Positions 9,624 to 17,984 of a stretch of 25,512 bases of DNA are shown in pieces (positions within the stretch are counted from its first letter, which is position 1; every line of letters begins with the position of its first letter). The DNA is from a virus. A program made the position numbers and the translations under genes. The notes beneath the pieces were generated by a model. The model made no database searches. It was given only the letters and a program-made list of their open reading frames with translations, and was not told the DNA's origin. The stretch covers positions 1-25,512 of IMG/VR virus record IMGVR_UViG_3300030406_002256; one strand, written 5' to 3'.

Positions 9624-10616
9624 TTATATTTGTTTAAACTCTACGTCTAGTTGTGAGTAATCTACTAAATCGAAACCATCTATATCTTTTTTAACAGCTG
9701 ATTGTGGTATTTCATCAGACATTACACCTTGATAAGTTTTATTTCCGTTTATGTATTTAAATGAATATATTTTTAAACCACTAGGTGAAAGTTTTAAAAA
9801 CTTAATATCTTTTTTAAGTCGTCTATCACTAAAAAATGATGTTCTTCCCGATGTGTTAGTACCAACATTACCAGGGTCAAAACCTAAATCAACTTGAGTG
9901 CTAGTTAAATCAGGTGTTGTGTTACCACCTAAACCAAATGCCTTAGCTAATGATCCTTTACCACCAACTAAACCACCTAATGCAATACCACCTAAACTAC
10001 CTAATGCACTAGCAAAACCAGCTTGAGAAGCTTCTCTAGCTTGCATCATTTGAGCTCTAGATTGATCTAATAACGCAGCTGCTCTATCTTCATCTCTAAA
10101 CTGCCTAGCTTCTCTCATTTGCTGCGTAAATGATCTACCTCTTATTTTTAAAGCATCTGCTTGAGCTCCTATTTGTGCTCTTGCTACTTCAGCTTTTGCT
10201 TGACCTTGAGCTCTTAATACTTGATTTTGTATTTCTTGTTTTTCAATACTAGCACCAATATCTCTTTTACTTCTTAATGCAGCTTGTGCTAAAGCTGTAG
10301 CTCCACCTGCACCAGCACCTGTAGCTCTAAGAGTATCTAATGTATTTGCTAAAGCTACATCAGCTTCTTCTGCTTGAAACTCTGCAGCTTGTGTTGCAAC
10401 ACCGATATTTGCAAACGGGTTTGTTATATCACCAGATCTATCTCTAGCTAAAGCACCAAGATCGCTTAAATCTTGTCTTTGTCTTTTTAAGTTATTGAAA
10501 GCTTGTTCAGCTTTTCTATATCTTCTCTGTGCTGCTCTAGCCTTGTCTTTAGCGCCGAAACCTTGTATTAAGCCACCTACTATATTAGTAGCAGCTCCTA
10601 TTAAAGCCATGCTCAT
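9624..10616 (-). CDS. Small ejection-type virion protein with C-terminal S74 self-cleaving chaperone domain
   Basis: The product is 330 residues. Residues 1-25 form a hydrophobic Gly/Ala segment. Residues 25-205 are an almost continuous Ala/Gln/Arg-rich helix, and residues 205-225 are a second Gly/Ala/Leu segment. This layout is typical of T7 gp14- or P22 gp7-like ejection proteins. After a flexible linker, residues 263-330 match the intramolecular chaperone (Peptidase_S74) pattern: SDRRLKKDI, then a YSFKY strand, GVMSDEI and a final V-Y-Q-L segment. S263 and K268 are spaced like the Ser-Lys pair described for the endosialidase tailspike chaperone. If active, the protein would cut before S263 and leave about 262 residues in the virion. 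ATG at 10614-10616 is taken; a second in-frame ATG two codons later is possible. The S74 match is strong; the ejection role is inferred from position and composition. Confidence 0.75.
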   Translation of the reverse strand: MSMALIGAATNIVGGLIQGFGAKDKARAAQRRYRKAEQAFNNLKRQRQDLSDLGALARDRSGDITNPFANIGVATQAAEFQAEEADVALANTLDTLRATGAGAGGATALAQAALRSKRDIGASIEKQEIQNQVLRAQGQAKAEVARAQIGAQADALKIRGRSFTQQMREARQFRDEDRAAALLDQSRAQMMQAREASQAGFASALGSLGGIALGGLVGGKGSLAKAFGLGGNTTPDLTSTQVDLGFDPGNVGTNTSGRTSFFSDRRLKKDIKFLKLSPSGLKIYSFKYINGNKTYQGVMSDEIPQSAVKKDIDGFDLVDYSQLDVEFKQI

Positions 10617-10631
10617 ATTATAATAATTTTA

Positions 10632-11972
10632 TTAAACAGTAACTTCTCCATTAACTGAAAATAATTCAGCTTTTGAAGCATTGGAACTTTCTTCAGGTTC
10701 CCAGTACTGCATTGTTATGTTTGAAAAATATCCTTTTAAACCAGATGTTTGAAAGAAACTATTGTCTTGATAAAAGTCAGTTGCTTTGTTTCTTAATTCA
10801 CTGTAGTAGAAGTTTTCTTTTTTAATAAATCCTACAGTTTCACCTGTTCCTATTGTTGTACCTTCTTTAGGTATTTCATATGCTGTGTTTACGTCATCAT
10901 AGCTACCCGTAGCTCCGTAAACAGCGTAACCACCTGTTGAGAAATTAGTCATACCCCAACCAGTAGTTCCTTCGTAATCAAGAGTTAAAAACGTTTTAAC
11001 TCGTGATGGCTCCATGTTAAATAAAAACTTAACATATGATGGATCGTTATATGTTGCATCGTAAAAATTAGCTCTTGCTGTATCTTCATCATGCTGTCTA
11101 TATAAGTTTGATAAATAATATGTATAAAACTCATTTTTTAAACTTACACCGTGTGTTGCTTTATATGTGTAAAAACTAACCCAACCACCAGCTCTTTCAT
11201 CAAAAGACAATGTTCCGTAAGTTGTTATATCAGCTGTCGCTGTTAAACTACTTGCTGATAAACCACCATCAATATCAGTTCCTTCTAAGGTTATAACATA
11301 TTGTTTCTTTTGTTCATCAAACGCTCCATATATAGTATCACACACTTTTAGGTTATCTTTAAACCAGTCTTTCATGCCAGCATCTGATATAGGAGTTATA
11401 CCATCTGTTGATAATCTACATATAACACCTCTTTGTTTATCTGCAAAGTATTTTCTGTTACCAAAGTATGCAAAACTTTCAGGGTTTGTGCCAATACCAT
11501 ACTTACCAGCGTAAGGTGTTATTTGACCTATAACATTAGCACCTGATGCTGTTATTGGTTGTCCTTCAGCTGTAAATATAGCGTCTTTATCTATTAACGC
11601 TCTATTAACTTTGTTTTCTTGAAATATATTTAAATTAGTATCTTCAGCATGTAGTTTTTGTATACTACCATTATTTATATCAACAGCTCTTGTTATTGAC
11701 TGTCCTGATGGAAACTGGTTTAACTCATTAACAGTTGTTCTATCATTAAATATACCACTATGTATCATAGCGTTTTTTCTTACTTTACTTTTGTATTCTT
11801 CGTCTGTTATATGAGCTTTTGCACCAATATCCATAGCAACACCATTATACTCACCTTTTATCCTATTTTCTTCAATATGATACCTACCTGGCGCTTCGGT
11901 TGTTCCGTTTCCGCTTCTACCACCTTGTATTATTATGGCGTTTGAAAATGCTAATTCTATTACTGCTCCCAT
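10632..11972 (-). CDS. Tail structural protein, stabilization/tube-B-like
   Basis: The product is 446 residues and predominantly beta. I see no enzyme motif. The central part (about 150-235) has features I associate with beta-propeller-like tail and stabilization proteins of Bacteroidota phages: IGTNPESFAYFG, then RGVICRLSTDGITPIS, GMKDWF and YGAFDEQKKQYVITL. Such segments are often found in the same polypeptide as the N-terminal part encoded by the upstream gene at 11982-16055. The two genes are in the same frame, separated by TAA-AAT-TAA-AAC before this ATG, so they may be halves of an ancestral single protein. The C-terminal region (about 385-446) is also beta-rich. It probably sits at the tail tip or nozzle. 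A receptor-binding role cannot be excluded, because no obvious separate tail fibre is encoded in the window. Confidence 0.55.
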   Translation of the reverse strand: MGAVIELAFSNAIIIQGGRSGNGTTEAPGRYHIEENRIKGEYNGVAMDIGAKAHITDEEYKSKVRKNAMIHSGIFNDRTTVNELNQFPSGQSITRAVDINNGSIQKLHAEDTNLNIFQENKVNRALIDKDAIFTAEGQPITASGANVIGQITPYAGKYGIGTNPESFAYFGNRKYFADKQRGVICRLSTDGITPISDAGMKDWFKDNLKVCDTIYGAFDEQKKQYVITLEGTDIDGGLSASSLTATADITTYGTLSFDERAGGWVSFYTYKATHGVSLKNEFYTYYLSNLYRQHDEDTARANFYDATYNDPSYVKFLFNMEPSRVKTFLTLDYEGTTGWGMTNFSTGGYAVYGATGSYDDVNTAYEIPKEGTTIGTGETVGFIKKENFYYSELRNKATDFYQDNSFFQTSGLKGYFSNITMQYWEPEESSNASKAELFSVNGEVTV

Positions 11973-11981
11973 GTTTTAATT

Positions 11982-14900
11982 TTATGCTATTGGACAATCA
12001 TATGTACTCGCTGCTACAACACCACTTGTTACAGCGTGTCTAGGATTTAGACCAGAAACTGTAAATGTTCCTGTTGCTACAGCGTTATTTAATAATTTAT
12101 CTGAATATATTATATTACCAGCGTTTACACCACCACTTTGACTAGGTGTTGAACCACTACCATTTTTAACATAGTAAGTTGTAGCTGGTTGACTATATTT
12201 TATACTACAAGCATCTCCTGTAGAGTGATGACCATCTATAGCTGTTGATACTCTTGAAAATATCGTAAATGTTGCTGCGTTTGTTAAACCTCCATTATCT
12301 GTAAATGTTACAGTTATTTGTTTACTAGCAGCTGGTGTAGAACCAAAGAAACCTGCAAATGTAAATGTATTACTTGTTCTTATTCTAAACGTACCGGCTG
12401 TACCAGGTATTTCAGCTATAGTAAACATACTAGCATTAGTTCCACTTAACGCGGCTGTCATACCAGTTTGATTTAATGCTGAGTTAGCAGATCCATTAAC
12501 AGCTGATATATTACCTACTGTATAACTGCCTTTACCACCACCACTATTATAAGTACTTTGATTATCTATAAATCCGTTAGCGTTAGTTCCAACTGGATTG
12601 CTATTTGTTACACTAACTGTAATATCTTGTAATGATGAAGCGTTGTTACTTTGTATCGCTCTAATTTTAATTTCAAAATCATCTGAGCTATTATTGTTAA
12701 AAGCAAACTGATGTCCTACTTTCAACATGTATCTTGGATCAATATTACCTGATGCTCCAGCTTGTTCGTTGGTTATAGCTACTATATTATGACTAGCATC
12801 TACTTGAACAACAACTTGTCTTTGAGTAGCTATGTTTGTTGAGTGATTATCATAAAACCATATTTTATAAAAACCAGCGCCAGTGTTTGCTATTGAGCTT
12901 ATTGCCGATGCTTCAGCTATTGGTGAAATAATAGATACGTCTTCTGAAGATATTGCTAGTAACTCTGTGTGCTTAAATCTAACTAATGTTCCAGTGCTTG
13001 TTAAATCAACAGCATTAGCAGCGCTTGCTGTAGACTGTTTAGCAGAGTGTTTAACTACTGTAATATCATCTTCTTGATCAATAGCAAATTTACCTGTATC
13101 AATACCATCGGTACCATCGTTATTAGTAACAGCCATAATCTGAAAGTTAGATATACTTCCTGAATCTGGTGTTGCTGTTAATTCACCTATTTGTTTTTGT
13201 AATTTACTATTATTTGAGTAATCAAACTCTTCTGGAAAATTAGCTGTTAAAGCTGCTGAATAACTTTCTTTTACAGCTGTATTTGTTATTCTTATATTTG
13301 TTGGACCAGAAGACGCAGCGTCACACTGATCATTTAAATCAGCTACTAAACCACACGTTGCTGTTTCGTAGTATATATCTAAATTTGACTCAAAAGGTTT
13401 TGTTTCAAAAACAGTTAAACCTTTATCTTTTGTGTTTGGGTAACCAAATGGTGAATCACTTTGTAAATTATCAGCTGATCTAAGAACAGCCATTGTGCCG
13501 TCATTACTTTGAAATTCACCCCTTACGTTTACTTTTTCATTATCTAGGTTTGGTATTTCAGCTACTGTTGGATTTTTTTCAAAGTCTTGTATAAACGCAT
13601 ACACTCTATCTTTATCTTGTAAGTTTCTGGGTACTAAAGCACCGTCAGCATAAGGACCATTTTTAGCATTTGACTTACTAAATAAACCTTGTGACTTAGC
13701 ATCGCCAATACTCATAACATCAATATACTCTTGACCATCAACACCCATTTTAGAGTTAAAAGAAGATCCAATATTATCATTTATTTGTACAACTTTAGGA
13801 TATAATTGCACTTCTGAACCAGCTACACCATCTTTAAACTCATCAATATCTTTTACAGATCTAGGTACTTTGTTTATATTGTCACCTGTTAAACTAAACC
13901 ATGATCTTGACAATGATGTTGTATCATATTTACCAGCAATAACTTGATCTTGATCATCAGCATGGCCATTTGGATTTGTTGTTACACTATGACCATCAAT
14001 TGTCCAGTTGTTCATTGGGTGAGCTGTATAAACATTATAGTAGTCTTGCTCTGTTTGTTTTATTACAACTTTCCAAGAGTACCAACCTATTGGACTACTA
14101 GTTGAGTGTGTTTTATTTGTGTCTACCACTCTTGAATCTTGAAAATCTATATTTAAAGCTTTACCGTATGTTTTAAATGTATTTTCCCAGCTACCATCTG
14201 TGTTATTCTCGTATGAATCAGTTTCTGCTACTACCGTATGCGTGTCAGATAAATCATCAGTTTTGTAAGTTGATGGTATTACAGGTGACATTCTACCATA
14301 CTTGTCACATAATACTACACCTGCTTGATATGTTCTTCTTTGTTTTACAGTATGAAACCTGTGTGATTGTGTATTATAATACAAATGACCTGATGTAATA
14401 CCTTTTTCAATATTACCTTTGTTGTCACTAGATATAAAGAAACTTATACCTTTATTACCAGCTTCATCGTTTGGTATATCATAACCAGATGTTATGTTTC
14501 CGTAAACTATTCTATTACCAACTATTTCTTGAGCTTTTGCTCTAACAGGAACATCATCAGAAACTCTTATTAATTGTTTTTCCGGTAAAACTTTAAATGG
14601 TTCTTTTGCTTTATATGTGTACTCTATAGCTGTTCTATAATAAGTAGTACCAGTTTTTGGTGTTACTGTATAATTACTAAAAGGCGTTGTTGATTCATTG
14701 TTAGCAGCGGTTATATCTATACTATCTACTAATTTAAGTGCTATACCATTTGACTCTTTTAATAATATTTCTACTTCTTTTATTCTTAAACCTTTATCAT
14801 TATTGTAACCATTGTTTACTACATCAACATTACCACTATCAGTTTCAAACTCTGTGGCAACAAATTCATCTGTTATACTTGGTAAAGGTATACGCATAAT

Positions 14901-16055
14901 AACTTTATCATAAGCGTTTTGCATTATAGGAACAATACCTCTCTCAACAACATCTTGTGAAGATACAGATACTACTGGCTCAAATGTAAAAGCAGAAGCA
15001 TTTGTGCCTTGATTAAATTGTAGTGTACCAGCATTTAAAGGTTTAAATACAGGTTGCGTAAACGGTGATATTATAGAATATGTACCGTCCATGTACTTAT
15101 ATCTATATGCAAATCTAATAAATCTTTCTTGCATGTAGTCAGATTTAACACCTGTAGCAGATGTTGGATCTGATGTAATTAATGTTTGACCATCAGCTGT
15201 GTTAGGATAATCATTTAATTTTATTGTAGCGTTACCACCACCACCTGTTATTGTTATTACATCATTTACGCTATAACCATAACCTATGTCATCTGCAGAT
15301 ATTGTAACTGTTGTTACAGCACCAGCGTTAACAGCTGTTATGTTTACCTTTAAACCAGTACCTGTTCCACCTGTAGTTACAATATCATTACCTGTAGAAT
15401 AACCGCTACCCGCTGCAGTTATTGTAAAACCACTATTTGCTCCTTGAGATAAAGCAATAGTGTTTGGCTTATTTAACATCGGTGCTAAATATGGTGCTAC
15501 TTTTGCAACTGATATTTTTTCTTCTTGACCGTAAGTAGTATAATAGGTTGTATCGTTTCTAGCTAAATCTACATCTATAACTCTTGGTTGATTGTAGTTG
15601 TCTGTAAAATATAAATAATTACCTATAGTGTTTACACCTGTAATATGATGTGTAGTTGAAAAATTTAAGTACAAACCTGAAGCTAAAACTTCTTCAGCGT
15701 TGTTACCTTCTTTCATTATAACTTTACAAATATCATTACCACTAGCTTTTTGCATTTGCTTAATATCAGCATTTGGTGAATTACTAGTAAATGAAGTTAC
15801 AAACCAAAATATTCTATCATTAGATACATCTACATAAGATCCTATAGTAACAATAGAATTACCATCACTATCAGTTGTAGCTTGTGAAGTTACTTTTTTG
15901 TTACCTCTAATATTTTCAATAGCACCAACGTCTGAATCTTCACTTGTAGCTATAGATATATTTTGAGCTTCTCTGTATTCACCACCTGGGACAAGCCTCT
16001 CGTCCAGGTCTTTATTCATACGAGCTTTAGTAAAAATATTTTTTATCTTCGGCAT
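11982..16055 (-). CDS. Large tail tube / stabilization protein with added surface domains
   Basis: The product is 1357 residues, much longer than T7 gp12 (794), its positional equivalent. The N-terminus (NKDLDERLVPGGEYREA, about 14-30, then SEDSDVGAIENI) is the type I associate with large stabilization proteins of crAss-like phages. Conserved-looking core segments follow at about 300-335 (RFAYRYKYMDGTYS), 470-525 and 570-600 (YQAGVVLCDKYGRMSPVIPS). Two additions interrupt or extend this core. One is a Gly-rich tandem repeat at about 200-288. The other is a C-terminal region from about 1090, with a cadherin- or Ig-like stretch (about 1200-1270) and a final module holding YYVKNGSG, NIIYSD and two cysteines (DACS and YDCP). 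The end resembles small modules of Bacteroidota surface proteins and phage adhesins. It probably forms the tail nozzle and may contact the cell surface. Core assignment is moderate; the receptor role is inference. Confidence 0.65.
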   Translation of the reverse strand: MPKIKNIFTKARMNKDLDERLVPGGEYREAQNISIATSEDSDVGAIENIRGNKKVTSQATTDSDGNSIVTIGSYVDVSNDRIFWFVTSFTSNSPNADIKQMQKASGNDICKVIMKEGNNAEEVLASGLYLNFSTTHHITGVNTIGNYLYFTDNYNQPRVIDVDLARNDTTYYTTYGQEEKISVAKVAPYLAPMLNKPNTIALSQGANSGFTITAAGSGYSTGNDIVTTGGTGTGLKVNITAVNAGAVTTVTISADDIGYGYSVNDVITITGGGGNATIKLNDYPNTADGQTLITSDPTSATGVKSDYMQERFIRFAYRYKYMDGTYSIISPFTQPVFKPLNAGTLQFNQGTNASAFTFEPVVSVSSQDVVERGIVPIMQNAYDKVIMRIPLPSITDEFVATEFETDSGNVDVVNNGYNNDKGLRIKEVEILLKESNGIALKLVDSIDITAANNESTTPFSNYTVTPKTGTTYYRTAIEYTYKAKEPFKVLPEKQLIRVSDDVPVRAKAQEIVGNRIVYGNITSGYDIPNDEAGNKGISFFISSDNKGNIEKGITSGHLYYNTQSHRFHTVKQRRTYQAGVVLCDKYGRMSPVIPSTYKTDDLSDTHTVVAETDSYENNTDGSWENTFKTYGKALNIDFQDSRVVDTNKTHSTSSPIGWYSWKVVIKQTEQDYYNVYTAHPMNNWTIDGHSVTTNPNGHADDQDQVIAGKYDTTSLSRSWFSLTGDNINKVPRSVKDIDEFKDGVAGSEVQLYPKVVQINDNIGSSFNSKMGVDGQEYIDVMSIGDAKSQGLFSKSNAKNGPYADGALVPRNLQDKDRVYAFIQDFEKNPTVAEIPNLDNEKVNVRGEFQSNDGTMAVLRSADNLQSDSPFGYPNTKDKGLTVFETKPFESNLDIYYETATCGLVADLNDQCDAASSGPTNIRITNTAVKESYSAALTANFPEEFDYSNNSKLQKQIGELTATPDSGSISNFQIMAVTNNDGTDGIDTGKFAIDQEDDITVVKHSAKQSTASAANAVDLTSTGTLVRFKHTELLAISSEDVSIISPIAEASAISSIANTGAGFYKIWFYDNHSTNIATQRQVVVQVDASHNIVAITNEQAGASGNIDPRYMLKVGHQFAFNNNSSDDFEIKIRAIQSNNASSLQDITVSVTNSNPVGTNANGFIDNQSTYNSGGGKGSYTVGNISAVNGSANSALNQTGMTAALSGTNASMFTIAEIPGTAGTFRIRTSNTFTFAGFFGSTPAASKQITVTFTDNGGLTNAATFTIFSRVSTAIDGHHSTGDACSIKYSQPATTYYVKNGSGSTPSQSGGVNAGNIIYSDKLLNNAVATGTFTVSGLNPRHAVTSGVVAASTYDCPIA
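15192..15458 (-). repeat. Tandem Gly-rich protein repeat inside tail protein gene
   Basis: Two copies of a beta-type repeat are encoded 42 residues apart. GSGYSTGNDIVTTGGTG starts at residue 216 and GYGYSVNDVITITGGGG starts at residue 258. Each is followed by a stretch of alternating Val/Ile/Thr. The pair interrupts the presumed core between PYLAPMLNKP and the RFAYRYKYMDG segment. Similar GSGY repeats occur in neck and tail proteins of other phages. The residue boundaries are approximate. Confidence 0.6.
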
Positions 16056-16058
16056 GTA

Positions 16059-17165
16059 TTAGTGTTTAATTTGTTTTGACTTACCTCTCATAGTTTGAGT
16101 AAGTTCTTTTATATTTAAATTAGATAATCTAAGTTTAGCATTACGCATAGCTGCTCTTCTTTCTTTTCTATATCTATTAACAATATATTCTGGAACATTA
16201 GCTCTCGTAGATAACATGTTAAATAATACATATTTATATAAAGCATCTTCTGCCATTTTATGTACTTTCATTTCAGCATCTGTAGCTAAACCATCTGACA
16301 CGTATTTTATAGTTATAGTTCTACCACTCATTGATGAATCAAAACCAAAGTGACCTCCAACTTCATCAATAGTAAAATAACCGTTCATGTTTGTTAATTC
16401 AGGATCTGCACCATATCTACCCGAAAAAGAAGATAATCTATTAGCTATATAATGTGTGTATAAAAAGTAATCATCATTTGAAACAGTTCCGTCAAATACA
16501 TCTGAATTAAAGTTTGCATTAAAGTTATCAACAGTAATACCTGGTGTTACTTCTAATATACCTTCGTTTTCATCAAATAAATAATTACCATCACCATCTT
16601 GCGCTATAGATTCACTAGGCCTTGATGTAAACTTTGCGGGAAATACTGGGTGTTCAACACCGTGTGTATCAACCCAATGTATACCGATATAACTTACATA
16701 ATCTTGTGGCATAGGTATTTTTAACGTAGGTGGAACATCAACTTCTTGTATTTTTTCTAGTCTTGATATATCATAAGCGAACTCTTGTATACCTCTTTTT
16801 GCATGAAATAAAACTTCAGATCTATTAGCGTGTGGTACTAATTTACCATTACCAACATAAGCTATAACAAAGTTGTTAACTATATCTTTTAATTTTATAT
16901 ATCTATAATCACCAAGTTCTCTATCAATAAGTTTTACTTTTACTTTAGCTCCAGCTGTTTGACCACTTGTAAATGTTATATTAGGTGAACTATATGAGTA
17001 TGTACTAGGATTTACTTCAGTACCATCGACAAAAACTATAAAGTCAGACGTAGAAGAAGGTAAACTAGCTACTGTTAATTGAAATACAGTCTGGTTTGCT
17101 GTTGCCGTAAATTCCTGACTACTATTGTAGTACTGTTTTGCTGTTGTTGTTCCTAATAATCCCAT
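16059..17165 (-). CDS. Tail tube / tail tubular protein with fibre-type N-terminal domain
   Basis: The product is 368 residues. Residues about 10-80 form a small beta domain (a QTVFQL strand, FIVFVDGTEV, ITFTSG, AKVKVKLI). It resembles the short N-terminal domain found on T7-type tail fibres and many other phage tail proteins. Residues about 85-368 appear to be the main tail fold, with LKDIVNNFVIAYVGNGK, HAKRGIQEFAYDISR and IPMPQDYVSYIGIHW; these recall tail tubular proteins of crAss-like phages. The C-terminal 60 residues are basic (YRKERRAAMRNAKLR). The start ATG overlaps the stop of the adaptor gene in TAATG, so translation is probably coupled. It would form the ring that joins the neck to the large tail protein encoded 3 bp downstream. 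No enzymatic motif is seen. The tail role is well supported by context; the exact ring position is inference. Confidence 0.6.
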   Translation of the reverse strand: MGLLGTTTAKQYYNSSQEFTATANQTVFQLTVASLPSSTSDFIVFVDGTEVNPSTYSYSSPNITFTSGQTAGAKVKVKLIDRELGDYRYIKLKDIVNNFVIAYVGNGKLVPHANRSEVLFHAKRGIQEFAYDISRLEKIQEVDVPPTLKIPMPQDYVSYIGIHWVDTHGVEHPVFPAKFTSRPSESIAQDGDGNYLFDENEGILEVTPGITVDNFNANFNSDVFDGTVSNDDYFLYTHYIANRLSSFSGRYGADPELTNMNGYFTIDEVGGHFGFDSSMSGRTITIKYVSDGLATDAEMKVHKMAEDALYKYVLFNMLSTRANVPEYIVNRYRKERRAAMRNAKLRLSNLNIKELTQTMRGKSKQIKH

Positions 17166-17926
17166 TATTGTTGTTGTTTAGCCATTTGAGCACCTTGATT
17201 TAGTGATACAGCTTGTTGAACCACGTTAGGATCTTTAATTATAAATCCTGTATATGCTAAGATGCTTATTATTAATTCTGTTTCTTGTGATGGATGCAGT
17301 GTAAAATCTGTTGACCCTTGAGTATCTGTTTGAGCTACATAAGCAGTAGCATCATATGTTTGAGTACCATATGTAGAGTTTGTAGTATAACCCCATCTAG
17401 GATCTGCTGGTACTTTTATATATTTAATATTTGGATTACCTAAATTAGTTGTAGTTCCTGCTAAATAATCTGTTCTTATAGGTTCAACTACAATATCTGT
17501 AGCTCTCTGATAATAAACAGGAAATGAACTTGATGGTTTTGTTAATGGTGAGGATTTTAAATAAGGTAGTCTGTTTTTATCTATTTTTTCAACTTCAATA
17601 GTTTCGTTTGATATTGTTATATCAATAACCTTATATACATCTGTTGGTAGAGTACCAACTCCATTTGTAAGTGTAATATCACTTGAGGCATAAAACGGAT
17701 CTATTTGTTCTTGTATTTTTGTAGGTATATCAGCCAAAGCATCGTTTACTCTACCAGCTTTTTCAATATTCAAGAATTTATTATAGTCATAAAACAGTTT
17801 GTCTAATAATTCAAGCTGTGCTTGTCTTGCTAAATTATTATATTCAGATGGTGTTAGATAACCTCTTTGTTCTTTGTTTAATATTGACAAGACTGATTTA
17901 TATACTTTATTTATGTTTATTGCCAT
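17165..17926 (-). CDS. Probable head-tail adaptor / neck protein
   Basis: The chosen start is ATG at 17924-17926 (MAININKVYKSVLSILN), giving 253 residues. An in-frame GTG at 17953 would add nine residues, but it lies inside an inverted repeat and adds an unlikely TTYYKKEI leader. Residues 1-60 are helical (LTPSEYNNLARQAQLELLDK). The middle is mostly beta (YKVIDITI, FPVYYQRATDIVVEPI). The C-terminus is again helical, with ELIISILAYTGFIIKDPNVV and a Gln-rich end. A helical bundle followed by a beta region just upstream of a tail-tube gene fits a portal-binding adaptor, as in T7 gp11 or the ring proteins of crAss-like phages. It overlaps the tail gene by one base of TAATG. The role is inferred from context and overall pattern; no diagnostic motif was found. 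Confidence 0.58.
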   Translation of the reverse strand: MAININKVYKSVLSILNKEQRGYLTPSEYNNLARQAQLELLDKLFYDYNKFLNIEKAGRVNDALADIPTKIQEQIDPFYASSDITLTNGVGTLPTDVYKVIDITISNETIEVEKIDKNRLPYLKSSPLTKPSSSFPVYYQRATDIVVEPIRTDYLAGTTTNLGNPNIKYIKVPADPRWGYTTNSTYGTQTYDATAYVAQTDTQGSTDFTLHPSQETELIISILAYTGFIIKDPNVVQQAVSLNQGAQMAKQQQ

Positions 17927-17945
17927 AATTTCTTTTTTATAGTAA

Positions 17946-17976
17946 GTGGTCACCTATAGAGATGACCACCTCTATA
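17946..17976 (-). promoter_or_regulatory. Two interleaved inverted repeats before adaptor gene
   Basis: In the gap between the genes at 17985 and 17926 there are two perfect 7-bp inverted repeats that share bases. Pair A is GTGGTCA (17946-17952) with TGACCAC (17963-17969). Pair B is TATAGAG (17955-17961) with CTCTATA (17970-17976). Each alone makes a hairpin with an 8-10 nt loop. They interleave as in a pseudoknot, but the connecting loops (0, 1 and 2 nt) are too short for both to form easily, so they may be alternative folds. No U-run follows, so this is not a standard terminator. A role in translation or mRNA processing is possible. Confidence 0.5.
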
Positions 17977-17984
17977 AATGATTA

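Noticed and set aside
11970-11990. Stop-codon read-through fusing the two in-frame tail genes.
   Set aside because: Two in-frame TAA codons lie between them (TAA-AAT-TAA) and the upstream protein ends in what looks like a complete cysteine-flanked domain, so separate genes are more likely.
17946-17976. A true H-type pseudoknot with both stems formed.
   Set aside because: The linking loops would be 0, 1 and 2 nt, too short to cross 7-bp stems; alternative hairpins are more likely.
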